Positions 10,268 to 18,822 of a DNA stretch of 30,998 nucleotides are shown one piece after another. Source of the stretch: Heterobasidion occidentale (lineage: Eukaryota; Basidiomycota; Agaricomycetes; Russulales; Bondarzewiaceae); contig JBCAQO010000088.1 of the NCBI GenBank assembly GCA_039111635.1, positions 1 through 30,998 on the forward strand, written 5' to 3'. The translations under genes and the position numbers were made by a program. The notes beneath the pieces are model-generated. The model was not told the DNA's origin, did not search any database, and saw only the letters and a program-made list of their open reading frames with translations. Positions within the stretch are counted from its first letter, which is position 1; each line of letters opens with the position of its first letter.

Positions 10268-10757
10268 ACAGGGATAGGACAGAATAAGACAGGGATAGGA
10301 CAGGGATAGGACAGGGATAGGACAATAGGCATGTGTGAGGGGTGTGTGGGTAGCGTGAACAGGATGGATAGTACGTGGCGCGTAGAGAGAGTCAACACAA
10401 GAGTTCGTGTCCTTCGTGGGCCGCGCCCACCGTCGTGATAAGCGGAAGAGTATAGAAGAAGAGAAGGGGAAGAACGACGGGCGAGTCGTATGCGTGCCGC
10501 GCGCGGAGAGCGAGACGTGACGTGACGAGGCGCAGAAGGACGAAGAGAGAGGGACAAGAGAAGGAAAGGGAGGGGGAGGGGGGTCGTCGCCGGGAGTGTT
10601 CGGGGAAAGGCGTGAGAGGAAGATAATAGACAAACAAAAGAAGAAAAGAAAAAAACTCGGAGCAAGACAGCGGTCGTCTCCGTCTCCGTCTTCGTGAATA
10701 GGGGTACGCCGGAGTGTGAAGGGGACGCAGCGCGCCAGCTTTTGCGCGACGGCCGCC
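9786..10757. other. Convergent intergenic region, NPL4 / Nudix gene
   Basis: About 970 bp without a supported exon. The left end holds a GAGCT/GGGCT repeat running from the NPL4 stop. The centre has a hexamer tandem repeat (10221-10325). The 10440-10660 part is purine-rich on the plus strand. Long minus-strand reading frames here are Pro/Ser/Leu low-complexity and look non-coding. Confidence 0.5.
10221..10325. repeat. GACAGG / GGACAGGGATA tandem repeat
   Basis: About seven near-perfect copies of the hexamer GACAGG (10221-10268) grade into 11-12 nt units of the form ggacagggatag (10268-10325). This looks like two nested repeat periods from the same core. Confidence 0.9.
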
Positions 10758-12569
10758 TCAGCGGAATACCCACCAGAGGCCGACGGTGACGCTCACGAGC
10801 ACGCCGATGGCGCGGAGCACGAGCACGACGATAAGCGCCTTGCGCACGGCGGCATAGAACGTCGTCAACGCTGCGCCGGTCCAGTTTATCCTGGGCGCCA
10901 GGCGAGCGGGCGAAGAAAGACAGACGGAAAGAAAGAAAGGCGTGAGATTGAGATGAAGGGACGGGGGAACGGCGCACACGTACCGTCTGTCGTTCGTGCC
11001 GCCCGCGCGCACGGAGGTCTCCCACCCGCGGATCACCTCGCGGTAGCGCTTTCCGAACACCCTGGCACACGCAAAAGAAAAACAGGACAGACGCCGTCAG
11101 TCGGCCGTCCAGCCAGCGCGCGCGCGCGCGCGAGAAAGGACGGGACGCACCAGATCCAGAAGTTCACGTCCGGGTACGAGAAGCGCGGGAACACGGCGGT
11201 CAAGCTCGGCGGCGCGTTGATCCTCCCCCGCCCGCGGCGCCCGCCCCTGCCCGACTTGCGGCGGCGCATCCCGCCCGCGTCTGCGCCGCTCCCGTTCCCG
11301 CTGGCGCTCCAGACGTCGTAGTCGAGGTCCTCGTCCGCGCCGAGCGGGAGCCCCGAGACGCCCATGAGCGCGTCGGCGTCCCACGGGGTGAGCGGGGCGC
11401 CGGGGGCGGGGGCCATGTAGGCGAGGAGGTCGAGGGTCATGCCGAGCGAGAGGCCCCAGAGCTTGAGCGCCTGTGGGTGGTGCGGCTGGCGGTGGAGCGC
11501 GGCGCGGTAGGGGTGGAGGGCGGTGCCGGACTCGACTTCGAGCGAGCCGCGCGGGAGGGGCACTTTTTCGGGGCCCGCGGGCGGGCTGGCGTCGAAGGGG
11601 GCGGTGGGGGGCGCGAGGACGAGGGCGGGGAACTGCATGCTGCCGACGAGGGCGCGCATGAGGAGGCGGAGGGCGGTGGAGTGGCGCGGGGCGAGGCGCG
11701 AGGCGGCGTCGACGGTCACCGTGGACCAGAGCGGGCCGGGGCAGGGCCCGATGACGGACGTCGGGGACGGGAAGAGCGCGGTGAGCGGGATCCAGTGCAG
11801 GGACGTCTCGGGGGTCGGGTCCGTGGACGGCTCCGTCGGGGTGAGCTGCAGGAAGACTGTGGGGAGTGAGCACGTGAGGGACGCGGACAGGAGAGGCGGA
11901 CGGGGGGAGCGAACCATAGGGTGAGAGGATCATGAGAAGGCGCTTGCCGAGCGAGGTGGTGATCTCGCGGTCGTCGAGCTGGCCGATGCAGGTGTAGTCG
12001 GCCTCTGCCAAATCGAGGCCAATCTCCTCCCACGTCTGGCGCATGGCTACGAGAGGGCGAGGGCGCAGGAGAGGGGTGAGACTAAAACGGCGGACAGTGG
12101 GCTCGTGGGGGCGCGCTCACCGGTGTAGAGGCCGCCCTCGTCGCCCTCCTCCATCCTGCCGCCGGGGAAGGCGACGTGGGCGTCGCGGGTGTTGGCGTGG
12201 GCCTCGGAGGCGTCTGCCTTTGCGCGGCGGAGGAAGAGGATCTCGGGGCGGGCGGCGGGGTGTTTTACCCAGTCGAGCTCGAAAAAGTCGGTGAGAGAGG
12301 GGGGTGCGGCGGGCGGGAGGGCGGGAGGGGCACATTGGGTGGGGGCACGACGCGGAGGATGAGGGCGACGGCTGCGCGGCGAGGCTCTGGATGGGGCGGG
12401 GTGAGCGGACGGCCGGGTGAGGAAGGAGATACGGACGGGTTGGGGGGGATGCGATGATCCTTGGGGGCGTGGAGCGGATGCGGCGGAGTGCACGGGAGAG
12501 GAGGCCTGTGATGGACTTTGGGTCGCTTGTGGACGACGCGTGCGGGGGAATGCTGTCGGTGGTCGACAT
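10758..12569 (-). CDS. Nudix hydrolase, CoA-diphosphatase-like, with C-terminal membrane segment
   Basis: Seven exons (12437-12569, 12334-12386, 12121-12277, 11915-12046, 11151-11856, 10984-11061, 10758-10890; minus strand) join to 463 residues. The Nudix fold begins with QPRRAAVALILRV. The Nudix box follows near residues 100-126 as PGGRMEEGDEGG then AMRQTWEEIGL. The layout resembles the CoA/acyl-CoA diphosphatase branch (NUDT7/NUDT8/Pcd1). The usual RE of REUXEE is RQ here; the EE pair is intact. Beyond the box the protein carries about 300 extra residues, with FPSPTSVIGPC, LKLWGLSLGMTLDLL and a basic GRGGRRGRGR patch. It ends in a hydrophobic segment (RKALIVVLVLRAIGVLVSVTVG) before WWVFR, a probable tail anchor. 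The intron at 12278-12333 has a weak acceptor (TTCGAG). The alternative is a frameshift at a C6 run (see findings). The start could also be the in-frame ATG at 12623. Confidence 0.75.
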
Positions 12570-12676
12570 CGTGCTCGTCCAAGCTCGCAGCGGTCTCTCA
12601 GTCCCCGTCCAGTCTGTCTGCATCCGCGACCCCGCAACCCCGCACCTCCAATCATCAACCGCGTGCCACCCCGCAT

Positions 12677-12759
12677 GGCGCTATAGTGTAGTGGTTATCA
12701 CTCAGGATTCTGACTGCTCCTATGTTCCTGGAACCCAGGTTCGAGCCCTGGTAGCGCCT
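12677..12759 (+). tRNA. tRNA-Gln (anticodon CUG) with an 11-nt intron
   Basis: The acceptor stem GGCGCTA (12677-12683) pairs perfectly with TAGCGCC (12752-12758). A D-arm with AGTGGTTA follows. The anticodon stem CAGGA/TCCTG (12703-12707/12726-12730) encloses loop TTCTGA...T with anticodon CTG at 12710-12712. The intron CTGCTCCTATG (12714-12724) sits after position 37, the canonical tRNA intron site. The T-arm is CCAGG-TTCGAGC-CCTGG. Mature length is 72 nt before CCA. It decodes CAG. It lies on the plus strand just upstream of the minus-strand Nudix gene start. Confidence 0.95.
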
Positions 12760-12836
12760 CATCTTTTTGCAATCCCGCCGAGAGAGCCAAACACGTTGGC
12801 GTTCAGAATCACCTACCAAGTAATATGTACTACGTC

Positions 12837-14440
12837 CTATAATTCAGCCCACCCTGCATCTCCCTCGTCTCCGCCGCTCAACACCGTCAGGACCACCATG
12901 ATCGCCCCCGCACCGACCCTCAGCCCGAACCCGTGATACAGCTGCCCCAGCCCGGTGCCTCTCCACCAGCTGCTCTCCCGCCTCCTCCCGCCCTCGCTCC
13001 TCCACCCCGCTCTCCCTGCTCTTGCCCTTGTCCCGCCGCCTCGCCCCCCGCCGCCGCTCGATCGGCAAGTCAGACCGCTCCTCCGTCACGATGTGCCACA
13101 GCGCGTCCACCACCCCGTTGTACGGCGCCGGCCGCGTCTCCACGCACGTCCGCATCCGCACCGCCCGCCCCCGCGGCTGCACCTGCAGCCGCCGCCGCAC
13201 CGTCTCGAACGGCATGCTCGCCAGCAGCCCCACGCAGCTGCTCGCCAGCTCCACCATGCCCCACGTCACCGGGTGCGTGTCCGCCGAGATCGCAGCGCTC
13301 CCGAACACCCGCGCCGCCAGGATCGGCGGCAGCGCGATCGCGATCAGCGGCCGCAGCGCGCTGTCGAGCAGCGCCGGCACGAGCAGGTGCGGGTGCAGGT
13401 ACATCCCGCGCAGCCCGCCCTCGTCCCGCGCGATTTTTTGCAGCGCGTCCAGCGGCCCGCTGTACGTCCGGTGCCGCTGCGTGAACGACTGCACGATCAG
13501 CCGCGTGCGCACCAGGTCCAGCGGGGAGAGGAGGAAGCCCGTGATCATCTGCGAGGCGACGGGGAGCAGCAGCGAGGACGTCCGGCTGGGGAATGCGTAC
13601 GGCGACGCCGTCGCGGGTGCGAACGTCGCCTCGAGAGCGCCGTGGATGAGCGGCTGGAGCGTCGACGAGAGGAATTCGGCGAAGCATGCCGTCAATAGTC
13701 CTGTGTGCGGTTTCGCATCGCCGTCAGTCGCGCGATCTGCATGTCTGCGCCCCGCGCACCTTTCCACAGAGCGAGCCATCCCTCGCTGCGAAACCGCCCC
13801 ACCCGCTTGATCATGCCCCACACGCCGTCCGCGCTGCCGACCGGGATGATGTACTCCGGCTGCGTGCCCTCCTCGAGCAGGCTCCTGCGCATCACGTACC
13901 CCTGCTCGTCCGCCGGGCGCTGGGCGGGGTACCGCGCCGAGCTGCCAGGATCCGCGAAATACGACTCCGAGTCCTCGCCCGACTCGTCGCTGAGCTGCAG
14001 AGCGCCGTCAGCCACGCACGTCCCGACGCGCAGCGCGCACACGTGGGCAGCGGACGCACCTCTTCCTCGGCGGCGGCGGCGGCGGCGTCCTCCTCGGGAG
14101 GCTCGTCGCCCGCATCGCGCGGGACCCACTGCACCTGCAGCAGGCACTTGCCGACCTCCCACGGCATCGCGATCGCCGTCGTCGCGTACTGCAGGACCGC
14201 GCTCGCCACGAGCGTCTTGAGGAGCAGCACCACGTCTGCGCCGCCGGGCTCCGTGAGCCCCGGCGAGAGCTCGAAGATGGAGTTTGGCGCGGGCCGCGAG
14301 GAGAAGGTGTAGGACGGCGCGGAGACGCTTGGGGCCGCGGGAGGCGCCGGAGAGGATCCGTTTGGGCTGGGCGGGGGCACGAACGTCCATGGGGTCGATG
14401 AGGTGCCGTAGAGGTCCCGCAAGGAGGACGGGCTACTCAT
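12837..14440 (-). CDS. UGO1: Ugo1-like mitochondrial outer-membrane carrier protein
   Basis: Ugo1 is a modified mitochondrial carrier-family protein of the outer membrane that links Fzo1 and Mgm1 in mitochondrial fusion. Exons 14060-14440, 13760-13994 and 13700 downward join cleanly. Three carrier signatures are visible: PWEVGK (residues 93-98, in MPWEVGKCLLQVQWVPR, a Ugo1-like form), PLDLVR (265-270) and PFETVR (369-374). Between them lies YIIPVGSADGVWGMIKRV then GWLALWKG. The C-terminus WWRGTGLGQLYHGFGLRVGAG lies in a different frame from the preceding Arg/Glu-rich linker. A 49-nt GT-AG intron at 13027-13075 restores frame and gives 476 residues (exons 13076-13700 and 12837-13026). A sequencing indel or true frameshift between about 12965 and 13070 is the alternative. 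Family identity is more secure than this last junction. Confidence 0.72.
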
Positions 14441-15230
14441 GATGGGCGGTCAGATGAGCCAGCGTCACTACTTGTAAAAACAGATTCAGAAGAAGTTGTG
14501 AGAAAGAGGGGTGTTGGGGTCGGTCTGGAGACCGTGCGTTGTGTGGGTGTAAGTAGAGTGGTTTGTCGAGAGAGACAAGGAGGTTGTTCCACTGTGGCGG
14601 TCACCGGCTTGCAAGCCAGTGCCGAGAGGTGCCGAGCCTTCCGTGACGTCCACGGGCGCTTGTCAGGCGTTTCCTCCGCTGTTCCTTCTCAGCTTTCTTC
14701 GTTTGCACCTTCCGATACAGCATCAAGAGGCATCAAGTTATTCTGGATAGGATATAGTTCTCTAATCTTGTGCTGACCTAGCAGCCATCAAAGTTTCGAC
14801 CAGCAGCCTTGGACCAATTGACTGCAGGCTTTGCGGCCTCGATTAGAAATGTCGATATCTTTGCATTTAAATCCAAAAATCTCAGCTGGAGTTTATCTTA
14901 ACGGGGCATCGAGCCCAACTCTTGCCTTATGCCATGCTGTTAAAGCAGCTCAACATAACCCTTCGGTCTTTTTATCCTCAAACTGACGCTTTTTCAAAAC
15001 GCCCAGACAGCCGTGACTTCTATCTGGCGGTCCTCGACCCCCATTTACGACTTTTATTCTTGACTGACCTAGTCTGAAACTGCAGCTTGTCCATATAAAC
15101 CTCTCCTGATCCCCTAGTTTCTCCCAAGAGACGTTTACTTCGTACCATCTCTTTCCTGCTCCCCGAGCACTTCTACACTTGCCTAAACCTTCTATTTTCA
15201 CACTCTCCTCACGCTATCTCATCCACCACC
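14441..15230. promoter_or_regulatory. Divergent intergenic region, UGO1 / acidic repeat gene
   Basis: A 790-bp stretch without a supported exon. It is clearly more AT-rich from about 14700 onward than the flanking genes. A TATAAA lies at 15094-15099, 132 bp upstream of the plus-strand start, followed by a pyrimidine-rich 5' leader. This is a classical fungal core promoter layout for the acidic repeat gene. Confidence 0.5.
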
Positions 15231-16838
15231 ATGCTATCCACCTTATCCTACCGCGTCCCCTTGTCGATGCTTCAAAACACCGACCTCGAGGACCGCGCCG
15301 GGCGCGCTCCGTGGTCCTCCTCCCTCTCTCTGCACCCGCACCCCTCCAAGCCCGAGATCACAGACACCGTCCAGCTCGAGGGGCGCACCTTCCTCCTCCG
15401 CCTCGCCCCCGACTCGCAGCGCCTCGTCATCCGCGAGCGCGGCGCCGCCCCCGCGCCCGACGAGATCTTCCACCCCACCGACCCATGGTGCCTCGCCGGC
15501 TTCGCGCTCTCCGACGTCAGCGCCGCGATGCGCGCGCTCGCCAAGGCCGACAGGGCGCTCCGCCGCCGCGTCGTGCATGCGCGCGCACAGGCCCTCTGCA
15601 GACTCCCGGGCCTCGTCCCGCCCATGGCCGTTCCGCGCCCTGGGCCGCCTCCCTCTGTGCCCAAGACCCCCGCGCACAGGCCCGCGCCGCTGAAGATAAC
15701 GCCGCGCTTCGTGCTGGCCTCGATTGCCCTGCAGCGCGCAGAAGCACCGCGCACCGCACCCGCGTCCGCGTCTCCCGTCTTCGCCGAGGAGGCTCGCGAG
15801 GAGCCGGGTTCGCCCGTCGAGGACGTCGACATGTCGGGTTGGAGCGCGAGCTGCAGCCTGAGCGATGCGCGGGAGGAGTGGCTGGCGGCGGAGGAGGATG
15901 ACGAGACGCCCGTCGTCGACGATCTGGCCACGACGGTGGGCGACGCAGCGCTCGATGCCATGGAAATCGACATCGTGCAGGCCGTCCAAGAGGACGAGGG
16001 GTGCGATATGGAGGTAGACCCCACGGCGGCCGAAGACGCGCGCGACGCCATGGAGGTGGAGGACATGCTGACCGTCAAAGAGGACGCAGAGGACGCGTTC
16101 GAAGTGGACCTGACGTTCTGGAGCTGCAGCCTGAGCCTGGAAGATGCGCGGCGCGAGTGGCTTCTCGAGGACGGTGCCCCCGGTTCTGTTGCTGAAAAGG
16201 ACGAGGAGCCGGAGCCGGAGGTGGACCTTACGTTCTGGAGCGCCAGTCATAGCTTGGAGGGCGCGCGACAGGAGCTGCTGCCGCGGGGGGGAGCTGGCAT
16301 CCCAACCGAGAGCGAAGCCTGGTCTGTGCGCCGGAACATGAGGTTCCCATTGGTCATCGAAGAATCCGCGCTGCTCTCAGAGGACCAGCACGACGAGTTC
16401 GAGGTGCAGAACATGTTGGTCCGCAGTATCGAGGAGGACGAGTGGAGCGATGAGGGGGATTCGACGCCGCGCGTGCTGCAGAGGGGAGAGATGCCGGACT
16501 GTGCGGGTGCGTTTCTTTCGGAGGACGAGATTGAGGAGCTCGAGGTGGAACTGCTCGTGACGGCTGCAGAGGAGCAGGATGAAGAGGAGCAGCGCATGGA
16601 GGACGTGGAGGAGAACATGGAGGAGGAGGAGAGTATGGAGGACGTGGAGGCGGTAAAACAGGTGGCGAAGGTCAGTATCCAACACCACGAGGACGAGTGC
16701 ACTTTCGACCTGGAGAGTCCTTCGTTCTACGACTGGGAAACCTACACCCCCGTTCCGGACGAGGAGTGGATGATGCCGCAGCTGTCCGCGTTCCAGACGC
16801 TCGAGGCCGAACGCGGTCCGTACTACTCCTACTTCTGA
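15231..16838 (+). CDS. Acidic protein with three WSxSxSL repeats, function unknown
   Basis: Intronless reading frame of 535 residues that I do not recognise. Residues 40-125 may be a small folded domain (VQLEGRTFLLRLAPDSQRLVIRE, then an Ala/Arg-rich helix). From residue 185 it is extremely rich in Glu and Asp. A unit is repeated three times: DVDMSGWSASCSLSDAREEW (198-217), then EVDLTFWSCSLSLEDARREW (291-310), then EVDLTFWSASHSLEGARQEL (330-349). Weaker related acidic units with AMEIDI and AMEVED lie between the first and second copies. It ends with aromatic residues (TYTPVPDEEW, YYSYF). There is no signal peptide or membrane segment. A TATA box upstream and GC-rich codon use support real expression. 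The repeats look like short linear binding motifs in a disordered acidic chain (inference). Confidence 0.7.
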   Translation: MLSTLSYRVPLSMLQNTDLEDRAGRAPWSSSLSLHPHPSKPEITDTVQLEGRTFLLRLAPDSQRLVIRERGAAPAPDEIFHPTDPWCLAGFALSDVSAAMRALAKADRALRRRVVHARAQALCRLPGLVPPMAVPRPGPPPSVPKTPAHRPAPLKITPRFVLASIALQRAEAPRTAPASASPVFAEEAREEPGSPVEDVDMSGWSASCSLSDAREEWLAAEEDDETPVVDDLATTVGDAALDAMEIDIVQAVQEDEGCDMEVDPTAAEDARDAMEVEDMLTVKEDAEDAFEVDLTFWSCSLSLEDARREWLLEDGAPGSVAEKDEEPEPEVDLTFWSASHSLEGARQELLPRGGAGIPTESEAWSVRRNMRFPLVIEESALLSEDQHDEFEVQNMLVRSIEEDEWSDEGDSTPRVLQRGEMPDCAGAFLSEDEIEELEVELLVTAAEEQDEEEQRMEDVEENMEEEESMEDVEAVKQVAKVSIQHHEDECTFDLESPSFYDWETYTPVPDEEWMMPQLSAFQTLEAERGPYYSYF

Positions 16839-17003
16839 GGAGGCGCTTGGGGGACGTCTTGGGGAGGGGGTTTCTGAGCATGTGGAGGTCGGGATCCTGA
16901 TCGCGACGGGAGCTTGGCTGACTGTGTGAGGGTTCTGAGCCTCTCAGCACGTCGAGGTAGGTATCGGCAGTTTTCTGGGAACGATTGGACGCAGGTATAC
17001 CCG

Positions 17004-17664
17004 TGTTTCTCTTCTCTCTCTCTCGTTCTCGTTCGTTCTCGTTCTCTCTCTATTTTGTCTCTCTCTCTCTCTCTCTTTCTCGTTTTCATTCTCTCTCTCT
17101 CTATTTTCTCGTTCTCTCTCTCTTTCTCGTTTTCATTCTCCCTCTCTCTCTTTTCTCTCTTTTCTCTCTCTCGTTCTCGTTCTCGTTTGCTCTCTCTCTT
17201 TCTCTTTCTCTTTCTCTTTCTCTTTCTCTTTCTCTTTCTCTTTCTCTTTCTCTTTCTCTTTCTCTTTCTCTTTCTCTTTCTCTTTCTCTTTCTCTTTCTC
17301 TTTCTCTTTCTCTTTCTCTTTCTCGTTCTCGTTCTCTCTCTCGTTCTCTTTCTCTTTCTCTTTCTCTCTCTCTCCCTTTCTCGTTCTCTCTCTCTTTCTC
17401 GTTCTCATCCTCTCTCTCTCTCTTTTCTCTCTCTCTCTCTCGTTCTCATTCTCTCTTAATCTCTTACTCTCTTTACTCTCTTTACTCCCTTTAGTCTCTT
17501 TCTCTCTCTTCTTTCTTTCTTTCTTTCTTCTTATTCTTTCTTTCTTTTCTTTTCTTTTATTTCTCTCTCTTCTTTCTTTCTCTCATTTCTTTCTTTCCCG
17601 CTTTCCTTTCTTTCTCTCATTTCTCTCATTTCTCTCTTCCTCTCTTCCTCTCTCTTTTTTCATT
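17004..17664. repeat. Long CT-rich polypyrimidine tract with (TTTCTC)n core
   Basis: About 660 bp in which the plus strand is almost only C and T, with scattered G in CGTTCTC units. The central part, about 17199-17324, is an uninterrupted hexamer TTTCTC array of roughly 20 copies. Flanks are (CT)n and (CTTT)n, including TTTC runs near 17511-17530. Reading frames through it (Leu/Phe/Ser on plus, Lys/Glu on minus) are repeat artefacts. Confidence 0.95.
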
Positions 17665-17784
17665 ATGCACGTATGGAAAATCTGGGTATTCAAGATGATA
17701 GGATCACGAACTGTTCTCTGCCCTTTTCGGTGATATCATCTGGCTCTGGCCGGTTGGATGTTGTCATAGACGGGGGTAATTGAC

Positions 17785-18205
17785 ATGGGTTGCGCTTCCA
17801 TGTCGAGTCCGAGGTAAGCCGCACTGCTTTTCCGCCCTACGAGCGACAGCTGACACTCCGTTGCTTGTCAGTTCTAAGTGGTTGATATGTCGACCCGAAG
17901 TGTTTTCTTCTCTCTTTAGGGTGGTGCCTGGTTCTGGCCGGAGCTTCAGATGCCATCGTGGACGAGAGTCAGAAGACATGGGATGCCCGTGAATACCGAA
18001 TCAAGGTCGGTGAATAATCATTTTAGATGTCGTTTTGAGTGCTGACCTACTTCGACGCTCTAGTATTCTATGCTAACCTTTTTTTTCCTGTTCACCTCCT
18101 CCTTTGTTCTTGTTTTTCCCATCGCGTCTCCATCAAGGACAGATTGCCTCTGCCGGACGACCATGGCAGAGTTTTGTATCTTGTAAATCCCATTCGTGGA
18201 CAGTG
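17785..18205 (+). other. Possible short spliced transcript (unresolved)
   Basis: Several good plus-strand splice signals lie in a row. A near-consensus donor GAG/GTAAGC at 17812/17813 pairs with a branch-like CTGAC and a CAG acceptor ending at 17871. A pyrimidine-rich TTTAG acceptor lies near 17919. A donor lies after AAG at 18005, and a pyrimidine-rich acceptor at about 18137. Reading after the 17919 acceptor gives DAIVDESQKTWDAREYRIK. Reading after 18137 gives DRLPLPDDHGRVLYLVNP and a stop near 18205. These two pieces join in frame, but I could not find a consistent start exon or a family. It may be a short protein gene or a noncoding RNA. Confidence 0.25.
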
Positions 18206-18822
18206 ATAGACGAGCTCAGACTGCTTTATGTTGTGCAAATCGATTTGTATACTCCTTCGTTCCTGTATCCTGTTTCCCGCATCCTGTATCACTTGCATTG
18301 TCTGTCAGCATTGAGTAGCTTCATGCTCTTCCATGTATCCGATTCACTGAACCAATTGTTGGATATCTTCTTGATTCATTCATCTTTTCGTCGAGTGTAC
18401 ATTTCTGATTACAGACCATAAGTACAAGGCAGAATACCACTGCGTGACCTATGCGATTATTTCTATTCACGCGATCGCTCTCAATCGGTCGAAAGTTGCT
18501 GTCAAGTCTGCGCCAGGAGATCGGAGGAGATGTTCGCGGGGCCCCAATACCAACCGACGGCGCGATGTCGGCGCCGTACCGACCGCATCCGCCGATGGAG
18601 ACGGTTGCTCAGTTGAAGATTTGATTCCTACTACTGTCCTTTGTGCCAGTTTACTCCTCCTTTTCTCCCTTCTTCTACACACAGACAGGTCTCTGTGGCT
18701 TCTTCTCGACAGGCTCGAATTAGCTTTCTTTCAGCCTTCCGTCACAACCTGGTCGTTGTTCATTATTTCTTGTAATTGCTTCCTACGTCGTCTTCTAAGC
18801 TGCTTTCCGGAGTTATCTTGAA

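Larger units (their letters stand above)
16839..18822. other. 2-kb region dominated by pyrimidine repeats
   Basis: The stretch opens with the 3' flank of the acidic gene, then a polypyrimidine tract (about 17004-17664). After that comes AT-richer DNA with good splice signals near 17813-18139, and finally the promoter/5' UTR of the gene starting at 18823. Small ORFs at 18530 and 18565-18624 (19 codons, MSAPYRPHPPMETVAQLKI) overlap each other upstream of that gene and could be uORFs. No conserved protein is recognised. Confidence 0.4.

Noticed and set aside
9901..11070. 389-codon minus-strand ORF downstream of the Nudix gene
   Set aside because: It is Pro/Ser/Leu low-complexity and crosses the hexamer repeat. 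The Nudix C-terminal exons use a different frame with good splice sites.
11115..11132. CG dinucleotide run near 11116-11131
   Set aside because: Short alternating CG inside a Nudix intron. It could form Z-DNA in principle, but nothing else supports a function.
16914..17494. Leu/Phe/Ser-rich ORFs of 169-181 codons and the opposite Lys/Glu ORF
   Set aside because: They are translations of the CT-rich simple repeat, with no non-repeat domain or gene structure.
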